This document shows positions 1 to 7,455 of a DNA stretch of 30,701 bases, piece by piece. A model generated the notes under the pieces. The model made no database searches, was not told the origin of the DNA, and was given only the letters and a program-made list of their open reading frames with translations. The stretch spans positions 1 to 30,701 of the forward strand of contig DDSR01000049.1 of assembly GCA_002343455.1 (NCBI GenBank). Direction: 5' to 3'. The DNA is from Deltaproteobacteria bacterium UBA2385. GTDB taxonomy: Bacteria; Myxococcota_A; UBA796; UBA2385. The position numbers were made by a program, and so were the translations under genes. Each line of letters begins with the position of its first letter. Within the stretch, counting starts at the first letter, position 1.

Positions 1-5
1 TCAAG

Positions 6-20
6 GTGGTCCTCAGGGCG
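6..20 (+). repeat. Left terminal inverted repeat of the IS
   Basis: Pairs with 1467-1481 (13 of 15 bases, outer nine exact). It lies 50 bp outside the transposase stop codon, as expected for an IS end. Confidence 0.6.
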
Positions 21-70
21 CAGCTCTCCATCCCGGCGTCGCCGGTCTGTATTCGTGATGGCAGCTGGGG

Positions 71-1441
71 TCAGGCACGAGGACCGAACAGGCTGGGTTG
101 TCGGTCGGGCGGAGGCGGTACCCAGATTCCGGGGATCAGCGCCAGGAGTCGGTGGGCGCTCGGGACGACGGCGCGGATACCGTCCACGATCGCGTATCCC
201 CAGAACTGGCCCACCTTCAGTGGCTTGATGATGCGCTGGGAGAGTACTTCGAAGGTCCGCAGTGCGGCCTCGGCGTTGGGGCGCTGGACGAAGGTGGCGA
301 TGGCGCCGATGGCGATCCAGACGGCGGCGACGAGGTTCTGGAGCCGGTTCCAGGTGAGTGCCCGGATGTTCTCCAGCTTGAACTCCTGCTTGGCGAATCG
401 GTGGGTCTCCTCGACCGACCACCTGGCGAAGTACATGCCCAGCACTCGTGCGACGGCGGCCGGCGTGTCCGCCTTGTGGGTGGTCAGCAGCACCATGGGG
501 TTGTGGTGCTCGTCGGTCTTGAAGACGCACATCCAGAGCTGCTGCTCGTGGCCGGGCAACCGAACGGGACGAGAGCCATAGCGCGCCCTGTAGGCCCCCC
601 GCTTGCCATCGTTGAGAAGACGCGTGGCTTCGAGCTCTCCGTAGAAGCGGGCCCCCTCCCAGAGGTCGCGAACGCGGGCGCGAGCGTTCTCGTCGAAGAC
701 CAGGTGACGGCTGTTCTCGTGTACTTGCAGGCGGACGACGAAGTGCCGCTTCTCGGCCAGCAGCAGCCGAAGGATGCGGCCATTGTCCCCCTCCCGGTCG
801 ATGGCGAAGGTCCCCGCCTTCGTACCGGCGCAGATCCTGCGCAGCATGTCCAGCCAGATGGCTGGCTGACTCTTGAAGTCCTCTTCGGTGGTCGAGAAGA
901 CCTCGAACATCAGCGGCAGGGGCACCGCGCGGCGCTCCTGCTCTGGGTCGACCACCACCGCAGTGGCCAGGCCATAGCCCTTCCCGATCTCGCCCGTCGA
1001 CCCATCGCGGACCGCAGCGAGGTTCGGCATCGCCTTGGCGTAGGCCTTGGTGATGTCCGAGAGGTCGACCGCGATGACAGCGCCTTCGGGTACCCGTCGC
1101 CCCAGCTCGGCGGTCTGCTGCGCCGCCACGGTCACCAGGTCGATCTCCCCCAACATCCGGTTCAAGACCTTGTAGCGGTGCCGGACGGCGACCTCGTTCT
1201 TCGGCATTCGCCGCACGATGGCGCTGAACATCACGTCGCCGGCGAGGACAAGGCCCGTGACGAGCTGCACCGCGAAGCGCTGACGGAACACCGACCACCG
1301 CGCCTCCGGATGCGCGCTCAGGTGGACCAGGTGCCGGACGTAGCCGGCGAGGTGTGATAGGATCTGATTCAGCCAGTACATGGCTAGGGCCTCGCTTGTG
1401 TGGGGTGTCGCAACCACCACGTAAGCGGGCCCTTCATCCAC
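71..1441 (-). CDS. IS4-family DDE transposase
   Basis: This is the cut-and-paste transposase of the IS. The three acidic residues of the RNase H-like fold are visible: D126 in a VDLSD block, D215 in IDREGD, and E344 in the family signature Y-(2)-R-(3)-E-(6)-K, read as Y337, R340, E344 and K351. The length of about 456 aa (or 436) is normal and no frameshift or internal stop is seen, so the enzyme may be active. The long start used here is GTG at 1441. An in-frame ATG at 1381 (residue 21, MYWLNQIL) has a better ribosome-binding sequence, GCGAGG, about eight bases upstream and may be the true start. Confidence 0.93.
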   Translation of the reverse strand: MDEGPAYVVVATPHTSEALAMYWLNQILSHLAGYVRHLVHLSAHPEARWSVFRQRFAVQLVTGLVLAGDVMFSAIVRRMPKNEVAVRHRYKVLNRMLGEIDLVTVAAQQTAELGRRVPEGAVIAVDLSDITKAYAKAMPNLAAVRDGSTGEIGKGYGLATAVVVDPEQERRAVPLPLMFEVFSTTEEDFKSQPAIWLDMLRRICAGTKAGTFAIDREGDNGRILRLLLAEKRHFVVRLQVHENSRHLVFDENARARVRDLWEGARFYGELEATRLLNDGKRGAYRARYGSRPVRLPGHEQQLWMCVFKTDEHHNPMVLLTTHKADTPAAVARVLGMYFARWSVEETHRFAKQEFKLENIRALTWNRLQNLVAAVWIAIGAIATFVQRPNAEAALRTFEVLSQRIIKPLKVGQFWGYAIVDGIRAVVPSAHRLLALIPGIWVPPPPDRQPSLFGPRA

Positions 1442-1466
1442 GTCTAGGCTCGTTCTTCAACAATCT

Positions 1467-1481
1467 CGCCAGGAGGACCAC
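1467..1481 (-). repeat. Right terminal inverted repeat of the IS
   Basis: Reverse-complement partner of 6-20. It lies about 25 bp upstream of the longest possible transposase start. The 1482-1580 spacer between this end and the neighbouring stop codon shows nothing recognisable apart from a G-run at 1488-1496. Confidence 0.6.
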
Positions 1482-1580
1482 GCCTTTGGGGGGGCGGTGG
1501 CAGGGTGCCGGGCTTCAAGAAAATGCCCAGTCACCACGCGAACTTGGCGAGGCCGTTGGGCTAGGTCCTGCCAACTCGGC

Positions 1581-4481
1581 TTATAGTGCCTCGCAGGCGC
1601 TGGACTTGACCTCCACGACGCGGCGGTCGTAGGCGACCACGAAGGCCATCGGATCCAGCAGGGTCTCGATCTCCCCCTCGCGGTCCATCAGGTCGAAGGA
1701 GCCCTTGCCATCGACCACCTCGACGAGGGCGGAGACCCGCCGGGCCCCGCTGCGGTCGATCACCTCGACCGGGACGTCAAAGCGGCCCCAAGGCAGGTCC
1801 GCCAGGACGCAGCCGTGCAGCGTCTGCTTGCCATCGGGCTGGGTGGAGCGGCTCAGCTCCAGCCGCAGGCCGGGGACGAAGCCCCCGTGGACGAAGAAGT
1901 CGAAGGTGTCGTCCAGGTCCTGCCCGCCGGACCGCTCCAGCGCCGCCTGCAGCTCCTGGGTGGTGAGGGCCTTGCCCAGGTGGCTCGCCGCGAGCTGGTC
2001 GAGGGCGCTGAAGTAGGCCCGGTCGCCCAGGCGCAGGCGGAGGGTGTCGCCCAGGACGTAGGCCGCCAGGCGTCGGCGCATCACCTCGGAGGTGTCGCTG
2101 AGCGGGGTCGCGCCGCTCAACGACAGGAAGCGCTGGTTGCGGTTGACCGCCGCCGAGCCGTAGCCCCGGTCCGTCGGGTCCTCGACCAGGGCACGCAGCG
2201 CCGCCATCTGGGTGTCGTAGGCCTTGGAGCCGAAGGCCGCGCGGATGTAGAAGGAGGCGAAGGCCTCGGCCAGGCCGTCCGCCAGCCACTGATCCCGGCT
2301 GGTCGCCGGCCGGATCGCCTCGCCCCAGTACTGCTGGGCCACCTGCCGCGCGATCATCGACTGGGTCAAGTAGGGGTCGAGCTCCTCGATGGCGCTGGTG
2401 TCGGTGACCTCGGCCGTCTTGACCGTCTGGATCTGGACCATCCCGGGCGAGGGCTCGGGTCGGCTGCCGCGCAGGACCTGGCCGACCGTGTTGGAGGCAC
2501 CTTGCCAGACATCGACCTCGTCGAAGGGGAAGTCCGGCAGGAAGCGCTCCAGGAAGGCCACCACGCGGCGGATCTCGGGGGCGAACATCGCCAGGGCCCA
2601 GGCGTCGTTGCTGAACAGGTGGACCCGCACGCCTGGCATCCCCGATCCCGAGGGATCGATCTGGATCTGCCAGCGACCCAGGGCGACCCCGGGGCTGCGG
2701 ATGCCCTTGCCGCGGGCTTCGGCCCAGAACCAGCTCTCTTCTTGCGACTCCTTCAAGGTGCTGCCCGAGATCGCCGCCTCGACCGAGGCGAGTCCGGACT
2801 GGGGGAAGCCGACGCGGACCTGGCTGTCCCAGCGCGCCCCGCCGGGGGAGGGCACCGGATCGGGGAGGATCGGCTGGTAGCCGGTCGTCGTGCCCAGTGA
2901 GCGGCCCTGGTTGCTCCAGTTCGCGTAGGGCCAGCGCGCCTTCCAGCGCAGGCGCAGCTTGACCGTCTGCCCTTCGGGTACCGCCTCGGGGAGCACGACC
3001 TGGACGTGGTACTCCAGGGGCGTCTTCTGTACCAGGCCCATCTCTTCGGCCTCGCCGATGCCCTGCGCGGCCTCGATCCCCCCGATAATCGACTCCGGCG
3101 ACTGCTGGTCGGTCGAGGTCGTCGGCTCCAGCGAGACCGAGGGCGTCTCACCCGCCGCGGGCGCCCCTCCCAAGGGCGCGGGCTCCGAGCCGGCGGAGGT
3201 CTCGTCGGCGGAGGCGCTCTCGGCGGTGCTCTCCTGGCTGGAGCCGTCCTGCTGGTCGGCGACCGCCGCGGACTCCTCGGGGCCCCGGGCCGCCGCGACC
3301 CCCTGCCCCCTCCCGAAGAGGTCGGCGCTGAGACCGACCCGCGCCACCGCCCGCCCGTCGTCCAGCTCGAGCTGCTCGAGCTCCCAGGTCCCACGAACCG
3401 CCCCATCGACCGGCATGGAGAGGGTGACCGCCTGGGCGGGGCCGCCCACCGCCCGCAGCTCGATCCGCGAGTCGACCTCGACGAAACGCTCGTTGCCCGT
3501 GCCCCGAGGACGCGTCGTCACCGTGCTGTCGGCCCGAACTGCCTCCATCCAGGCGCCCGGTCGCTCCGCCGGGGGTGCGAGGCCCTTCCCGGCGAGGCGC
3601 TCGAAGTGCCGCTGGCCTTCGTTGTCGGTGCCGTAGGCGAAGGCGAGGCTCTCGAAGCCCAGTCCCTCCTGGTCCATCGGGTCGCGGAAGCAGGCCAGCC
3701 AGCGGTCGTGGTCGTCGTTGCTCAAGCCCACGGGAAGCTCGGCCACCACCCGCAGGGGCTGGGTCGTGCGCCAGTCGGCCAGGAAGCGCAGGGCCTCGCC
3801 CTCCATCCCGAGCTCGTCCTGGAGCAGGCGATCCTGGCGCAGCCACAGCCGGGGATCCAGCGAGGCCCGCTCCAGCTGCAGCCGGCGCTGGGGCAGCAGG
3901 TTCGTGGCGATCGCCTTGGTGCGCAGGCCCCCCTTGGACTCGGTGATGATGTAGGCCTCGTCCACCCCGCCCTGCTCGGCCCCGTAGTCGCGGATGGCCG
4001 CGCCTCCGCCCACCGGCTGCAACCCGGAGAGGATGCTGCGGATCTTGTGGTCCGCGCTGAGCACCAGCCCGCGGTCCACCCCCAGCACCAGCGGCTGCTC
4101 GCCGTAGGCGATCGCCCGCTGCTGATCGTCGGGTAGGAGCTTGTGGCGGGCCGCGTGGTTGGCGATCCTCCAGCGATCCGCCCGCTCGGGGACCTCGACG
4201 GAGAGCTCGCCCTTGCCCACGAAGACGAAGCCGACCATGCGCTCGGACAGGGGCGCGCGGCCCGCCCAGACCGGGATCACCAGCCCCTCGGTCAGCGTGG
4301 CCGAGCAGATCCCGTCCTGCACCGCCAGCGCGTCGCTCACCTCGTAGGCCGTCTCGTCCAGCCACATCCGGCCGGCCGCGGACCACCACTGGTTGAGGCC
4401 CTCCTGGCTCCCTGGGGCGACCTGAGCCCTGGCGGACGAGCCCGCCAGGAGGATTGTCAGGAACACGAGGGGGAATGGCAT
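1581..4481 (-). CDS. Large secreted M1-like protein with lost zinc site
   Basis: A 966-aa exported protein. ATG at 4481 is chosen because it gives a clean signal peptide (residues 1-20, MPFPLVFLTILLAGSSARA then Q) and has GGAG five bases upstream; the frame stays open further but without a signal. Residues about 398-461 form a Ser/Glu/Ala/Thr-rich linker between two globular halves. Around residue 700-745 the sequence resembles the core of M1 gluzincin peptidases (the WFG and WLxEG region appears as QQYWG and QWLADG). The HExxH-x18-E zinc signature, however, reads R712-Q713-x2-Q716-x18-D735, so both histidines and both glutamates are replaced. It is probably a non-catalytic M1-fold protein, possibly a binding or scaffold protein in the envelope. 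Family assignment rests on this region and the C-terminal helical part. Confidence 0.8.
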   Translation of the reverse strand: MPFPLVFLTILLAGSSARAQVAPGSQEGLNQWWSAAGRMWLDETAYEVSDALAVQDGICSATLTEGLVIPVWAGRAPLSERMVGFVFVGKGELSVEVPERADRWRIANHAARHKLLPDDQQRAIAYGEQPLVLGVDRGLVLSADHKIRSILSGLQPVGGGAAIRDYGAEQGGVDEAYIITESKGGLRTKAIATNLLPQRRLQLERASLDPRLWLRQDRLLQDELGMEGEALRFLADWRTTQPLRVVAELPVGLSNDDHDRWLACFRDPMDQEGLGFESLAFAYGTDNEGQRHFERLAGKGLAPPAERPGAWMEAVRADSTVTTRPRGTGNERFVEVDSRIELRAVGGPAQAVTLSMPVDGAVRGTWELEQLELDDGRAVARVGLSADLFGRGQGVAAARGPEESAAVADQQDGSSQESTAESASADETSAGSEPAPLGGAPAAGETPSVSLEPTTSTDQQSPESIIGGIEAAQGIGEAEEMGLVQKTPLEYHVQVVLPEAVPEGQTVKLRLRWKARWPYANWSNQGRSLGTTTGYQPILPDPVPSPGGARWDSQVRVGFPQSGLASVEAAISGSTLKESQEESWFWAEARGKGIRSPGVALGRWQIQIDPSGSGMPGVRVHLFSNDAWALAMFAPEIRRVVAFLERFLPDFPFDEVDVWQGASNTVGQVLRGSRPEPSPGMVQIQTVKTAEVTDTSAIEELDPYLTQSMIARQVAQQYWGEAIRPATSRDQWLADGLAEAFASFYIRAAFGSKAYDTQMAALRALVEDPTDRGYGSAAVNRNQRFLSLSGATPLSDTSEVMRRRLAAYVLGDTLRLRLGDRAYFSALDQLAASHLGKALTTQELQAALERSGGQDLDDTFDFFVHGGFVPGLRLELSRSTQPDGKQTLHGCVLADLPWGRFDVPVEVIDRSGARRVSALVEVVDGKGSFDLMDREGEIETLLDPMAFVVAYDRRVVEVKSSACEAL

Positions 4482-4486
4482 CGAAG

Positions 4487-4490
4487 CTCC
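4487..4490 (-). promoter_or_regulatory. Ribosome-binding site, M1-like gene
   Basis: GGAG on the minus strand, five bases before the ATG at 4481. It decides the start in favour of the signal-peptide form. Confidence 0.6.
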
Positions 4491-4571
4491 AGAGCGGCCC
4501 GTCGGTTCATAACGGGATCGCCGTCGCCCGCCGCTTGCACTACAGCGGCTGCCCGTTACCGGTCGGCACCC

Positions 4572-5111
4572 ATGGACGAGCCCACCGCGCCGGACGCGCC
4601 CACCGCCTCTCCCCTCCGCCGCCTGCTCCGGCTGGGCGCGGAGCTGCTGGCCATGGTGCTCCTGGGGCTGATCCTGATGGAGGTCGTCGGCCGGATCCGC
4701 GCCCCGGATCTGCCCGAGCTGGCCCCCGACTTCGCCCTGAACACCCTGGACGGCGAGCGGATCGTGCTCTCCGAGCTGCGCGGGCAGGTCGTGATCCTCA
4801 ACTTCTGGGCGACCTGGTGCGCGCCGTGTCGGGTGGAGATCCCGACCTTCTCCCGCTTCGCCGAGGCCAACCCCGATGTGCTCGTCCTGGGCATCGCCAC
4901 CGACGGGAGCGAGGCCGAGCTGCGTGTCGCCGGGCCGGCCCTGGGCATCCGGTACCCGATCGCCCGCGCCGACGCCGCCACCGTGGCGGCCTACGGCATC
5001 TCGACGCTCCCCACCACGGTCATCGTCGACGCCGAGGGCCGGGTCCACACGGCCCACTCCGGGATCATGCTGGATCCTCAGCTCGCCCTGGCGGTCGCCC
5101 GGGCCCGCTGA
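4572..5111 (+). CDS. Membrane-anchored TlpA-like thioredoxin-fold protein
   Basis: A 179-aa thiol-disulfide oxidoreductase of the TlpA/ResA type, probably facing the periplasm. Residues 24-41 form a single membrane anchor after an arginine-containing N-terminus. The thioredoxin fold follows (APDFALNTLDG at 51-61), with the redox motif W82-C83-A-P-C86 and the cis-proline loop TLPTT at 146-149, so the active site is complete. Members of this family reduce disulfides in cytochrome c maturation or in exported proteins; the substrate cannot be told here. ATG 4572 is chosen because the upstream open frame runs antisense through the divergent M1-like gene. It is divergent from that gene across about 90 bp and convergent with the next gene, 9 bp apart. 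Confidence 0.92.
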   Translation: MDEPTAPDAPTASPLRRLLRLGAELLAMVLLGLILMEVVGRIRAPDLPELAPDFALNTLDGERIVLSELRGQVVILNFWATWCAPCRVEIPTFSRFAEANPDVLVLGIATDGSEAELRVAGPALGIRYPIARADAATVAAYGISTLPTTVIVDAEGRVHTAHSGIMLDPQLALAVARAR

Positions 5112-5120
5112 GCCGGTCGC

Positions 5121-5630
5121 CTACTGCAGCGAGGCGTCCAGCCGGACCAGGGCGTCGGCGTAGCAGGCCTGCCAGCCGACCTGGACCCGGTTGACGAAGA
5201 TCTTCCGGAAGGGGCGCACCGGCAGGTTCAGGAGGGTGCGCAGCTCGACGTCGGTGCCCTCGTTGGTCTCCAGGGCCGTCCAGGTGGTGATGAAGCCGCG
5301 ATCCCCGGCGTGGTCGACCAGGACCCGCCGACCCGGGCTGACCTCGCTGATGGTCGCCGCCAGCTTGCGCCGCCACATGCCCACCTTGTAGACCAGGGTC
5401 GCGCTCGCCCCCGGGCCCTTGTTCATGACGCCGTGCTCCCAGCGTCGCGTGCAGTCGACCAGCAGCGTCTCCTGCAGGCGGAGGTCCGACACGGCGGTCA
5501 CGACCGCCTCGGGAGAGGCCTTGATCGTGTGCCGGGCGACGATGTCGGCGAGGTGGTCGTCGGAGATCGGCGCGCCCAGGGCGGGCTGGAGCAGGGCGAG
5601 GGAGAGGGCGAGAGGGAGCAGAGCAGTCAT
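5121..5630 (-). CDS. Secreted SRPBCC (START-like) family protein
   Basis: A 169-aa protein with a signal peptide (residues 1-19, ending ALG-A). The rest matches the SRPBCC/polyketide-cyclase helix-grip pattern: an N-terminal KASPEAVVTAVSDL segment, alternating beta strands (WEHGVMNKG, ATLVYKVGMW, RRVLVDHAG, GFITTWTALE) and a long C-terminal helix carrying VGWQACYADALVRL. Family members bind hydrophobic ligands in a central cavity, and exported ones are common in GC-rich deltaproteobacteria. The ligand is unknown. The ATG at 5630 has no strong Shine-Dalgarno sequence. The gene is divergent from the PAP2-like gene across 73 bp. Family confidence is good; specific function is unknown. Confidence 0.82.
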   Translation of the reverse strand: MTALLPLALSLALLQPALGAPISDDHLADIVARHTIKASPEAVVTAVSDLRLQETLLVDCTRRWEHGVMNKGPGASATLVYKVGMWRRKLAATISEVSPGRRVLVDHAGDRGFITTWTALETNEGTDVELRTLLNLPVRPFRKIFVNRVQVGWQACYADALVRLDASLQ

Positions 5631-5669
5631 GCTGCAGAGCTAAGCTTCGGACCCGAAGGCGCCAAGCGG

Positions 5670-5675
5670 TATATG
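5670..5675 (+). promoter_or_regulatory. Possible -10 element for the PAP2-like gene
   Basis: TATATG in otherwise GC-rich DNA, about 28 bp before the GTG start. TTCGGA at 5646-5651 could be a weak -35 with 18-bp spacing. Sequence resemblance only. Confidence 0.3.
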
Positions 5676-5694
5676 CTGAACCGGCCCCTTCCTC

Positions 5695-5699
5695 GGAGG
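5695..5699 (+). promoter_or_regulatory. Ribosome-binding site, PAP2-like gene
   Basis: GGAGG four bases before GTG 5704. This strong site fixes the GTG as the start. Confidence 0.7.
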
Positions 5700-5703
5700 T
5701 CCA

Positions 5704-6888
5704 GTGCGCGCGTGTGTGGCCGGCCTGGCGGCAGCTCTCCTCGCTTTTTCCCCGCCCCTCCGAGCGGAGGAGGATCCCTGGGCCCAGGATGATCCCTGGG
5801 CCCCTCCGGCCGATCCCGTCCGGTCGGCCCCTGCGGCGGCCGGCAACCCTGTCATCGGCAACCCTGTCATCGGCATCCCGGTCCTCCCCGCGCCCGCGGG
5901 CCTCGGCTTCAGCAGCCGCGATCGCTGCGATGCGGCCCGACGTGCCGACCGGCGCGGCCTCAGCCTGCTGGCCCCCACCTGGTCGCACCCCAGCCGCGAG
6001 CGCTGTGCCTACGCCGCTGGCGCCGACCGCTGGACGATCGACGAGCAGCCCGCCGGGATGGTGCTCAGCGGCGCCATGGACGGCGTACTGCTCGGCAGCA
6101 GCGCCGCGCTGGCCCTCGCCGCCCTGGGCGTCGATCCGGCCGAGCGCGCCGAACAGAACTGGGATCTGCAGAGCCCGGAGGGATGGGGCCCGGCCCGCTC
6201 CGGCGTGCAGCGCCGCGATCCGCTGCCGGTCCGCACCGATCCGGACGCCGGCGCTCGCGGGCTCAGCGACGTCCTGGCCCTCGGCGCCGGGGTCGGGGCC
6301 CTCAGCGCCCCCTGGGGCTTCCCCGCCCGCAACGGTCGGCTCACCAACGGCCTCGTCATGGCCGAGGTGCTGGCCCTCAGCACCGCCACGCAGCAGCTCG
6401 TCGCCCGCACCGTCGCCGAGCCGCGACCCTACCTCTTCCAGGATGTGCGCACCTGGAGCGATGAGGACTTCGCCTGGGCCGCCCGCGGCATGAGCGGGCC
6501 TCAGGCGACGACCTCCTATTACTCGGGCCACGTCAGCCTCGTCGCCTCGGTCAGCTACGCCTGGGCCAGCACCTGGACCCTCGACGCTCTCGACCAGGGC
6601 GACGAGCGCGCCGGCCTCGCCCTGCTGCTCTTCCCCGCTGCCTTCATGATCAGCCACCTCGAAGGCCAGCTTCGAGTCGATGCCATGGCCGTCGACTCGC
6701 GCGATGCCTGGATGGGCCACCTGGCCGGGGGCCTCATCGGCGCCGGGGTGCCAGCCGCCCACAGCCTGGCCGCCCTGCACGGCCGGCAGCGCCCCGCCGC
6801 GCCCGGTCGCGCGCCGATGGGTCCTCGCCTCCTCTCCCTCCGTCCCCTGGTCGGGCCCGGCACCGTCGGCCTGACAGGAGCGTGGTGA
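5704..6888 (+). CDS. PAP2-like phosphatase family protein, degenerate motifs
   Basis: A 394-aa exported protein starting at GTG with a near-perfect ribosome-binding site and a signal peptide (about residues 1-21). Residues 22-58 contain short repeats (DPWAQDDPWAP and NPVIGNPVIGIPV, the latter from an exact 15-bp duplication at 5842-5871). The C-terminal half is hydrophobic and carries PAP2 marks: EPR241P, the SYYSGH block with H276, and S332-R333-x5-H339. The lysine of motif 1 is not in register, and the aspartate expected four residues after the motif-3 histidine is glycine. Activity is therefore uncertain; it may be an outer-membrane or periplasmic PAP2-fold protein. Its stop overlaps the next start (TGATG), so the two genes are translationally coupled. 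Confidence 0.78.
   Translation: MRACVAGLAAALLAFSPPLRAEEDPWAQDDPWAPPADPVRSAPAAAGNPVIGNPVIGIPVLPAPAGLGFSSRDRCDAARRADRRGLSLLAPTWSHPSRERCAYAAGADRWTIDEQPAGMVLSGAMDGVLLGSSAALALAALGVDPAERAEQNWDLQSPEGWGPARSGVQRRDPLPVRTDPDAGARGLSDVLALGAGVGALSAPWGFPARNGRLTNGLVMAEVLALSTATQQLVARTVAEPRPYLFQDVRTWSDEDFAWAARGMSGPQATTSYYSGHVSLVASVSYAWASTWTLDALDQGDERAGLALLLFPAAFMISHLEGQLRVDAMAVDSRDAWMGHLAGGLIGAGVPAAHSLAALHGRQRPAAPGRAPMGPRLLSLRPLVGPGTVGLTGAW
5842..5871 (+). repeat. Exact 15-bp tandem duplication in the PAP2-like gene
   Basis: The unit GGCAACCCTGTCATC occurs twice in a row, followed by a decayed third copy. It encodes Gly-Asn-Pro-Val-Ile repeats in the N-terminal linker. Confidence 0.8.
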
Positions 6889-7442
6889 TGCTGCTCCTCC
6901 TCGCCCTGACCGCTTGCAGCGCGCCTGCCGATCCCATCCTGGGCGAGTGGGTGGCTGCCTTCTACCGCTCGCAAGCCCTGACCGGAGACACCGGAGACAC
7001 CAAAGACATCGGGTATACCGGAGACATCGGGGATACCGGCGCGACCATCGACTGCCAGGACGACAGCGGCGCCGAGTCCTTCCGCGGCTGGCTGCAGATC
7101 GTCGCGGCCGATCCGGTCGCGGGCACCCACCTCGTGCTCGCCTCGGCTGAGGGCGAGGCCGTGGGACGACCGGTCGCCGACAACGGGCTGAGCCCCTCCT
7201 CGGGCATGTCCGGCCCTCTTCGCGGCGGCTGGGAGGACGAGGCCATCCGCATCCACCTCCTCCCCGACCTGGAGTCCCTCGTCGCGGACGAGGCGGATCG
7301 CCAGCGCTGGAGCCAGGGCCACCTCGTCCTGGAGAGCCACGGCTGGTCCCGGTCCTGCCAGGTCCTGCAGTGGCAGTGGGTCGACCTGGACGGTCAGCCC
7401 GATCCCGAACAGTCGGGTCAGGCCTTCCTGCGGCGGGGCTGA
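6888..7442 (+). CDS. Small repeat-containing lipoprotein
   Basis: A 184-aa predicted lipoprotein. ATG 6888 overlaps the upstream TGA (TGATG) and has AGGAG seven bases before it; a GTG six bases earlier is less likely. The N-terminus MLLLLALTAC is a short signal ending in a lipobox with cysteine 10. Residues about 32-52 form a Gly-Asp-Thr/Ile repeat from a nine-base tandem repeat, acting as a spacer between the lipid anchor and a small C-terminal domain of about 130 residues. That domain has no recognised family; it contains two cysteines (in TIDCQDD and RSCQVL) that could pair. It is translationally coupled to the PAP2-like gene and ends 13 bp from the convergent DUF3604 gene. Confidence 0.8.
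   Translation: MLLLLALTACSAPADPILGEWVAAFYRSQALTGDTGDTKDIGYTGDIGDTGATIDCQDDSGAESFRGWLQIVAADPVAGTHLVLASAEGEAVGRPVADNGLSPSSGMSGPLRGGWEDEAIRIHLLPDLESLVADEADRQRWSQGHLVLESHGWSRSCQVLQWQWVDLDGQPDPEQSGQAFLRRG
6981..7043 (+). repeat. Nine-base tandem repeat, seven units
   Basis: Seven consecutive units based on ACCGGAGAC. Three are exact (6981, 6990, 7017), while the others vary to ACCAAAGAC, ATCGGGTAT, ATCGGGGAT and ACCGGCGCG. In frame they encode a Thr-Gly-Asp type spacer directly after the lipoprotein signal. Confidence 0.85.
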
Positions 7443-7455
7443 GGCCGGCGCGCGC

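Larger units (their letters stand above)
6..1481 (-). mobile_element. IS4-family insertion sequence
   Basis: The element contains one transposase gene and is bounded by imperfect terminal inverted repeats: GTGGTCCTCAGGGCG at 6-20 and, on the other strand, GTGGTCCTCCTGGCG at 1481-1467, matching at 13 of 15 positions with the outer nine identical. The resulting length of about 1476 bp is normal for the IS4 family. Only five bases lie left of the left end, so the target-site duplication cannot be checked here. The right end lies 100 bp from the stop codon of the M1-like gene. The element appears less GC-extreme than the genes around it, consistent with acquisition. Its exact ends could shift by a few bases. 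Confidence 0.75.

Noticed and set aside
98..1357. A 419-codon plus-strand open frame across the IS
   Set aside because: It mirrors the transposase, which has the full DDE and Y-R-E-K signature on the other strand.
7443..7455. Bidirectional terminator between the convergent lipoprotein and DUF3604 genes
   Set aside because: The 13-bp gap has no hairpin with a T-run that I can support.
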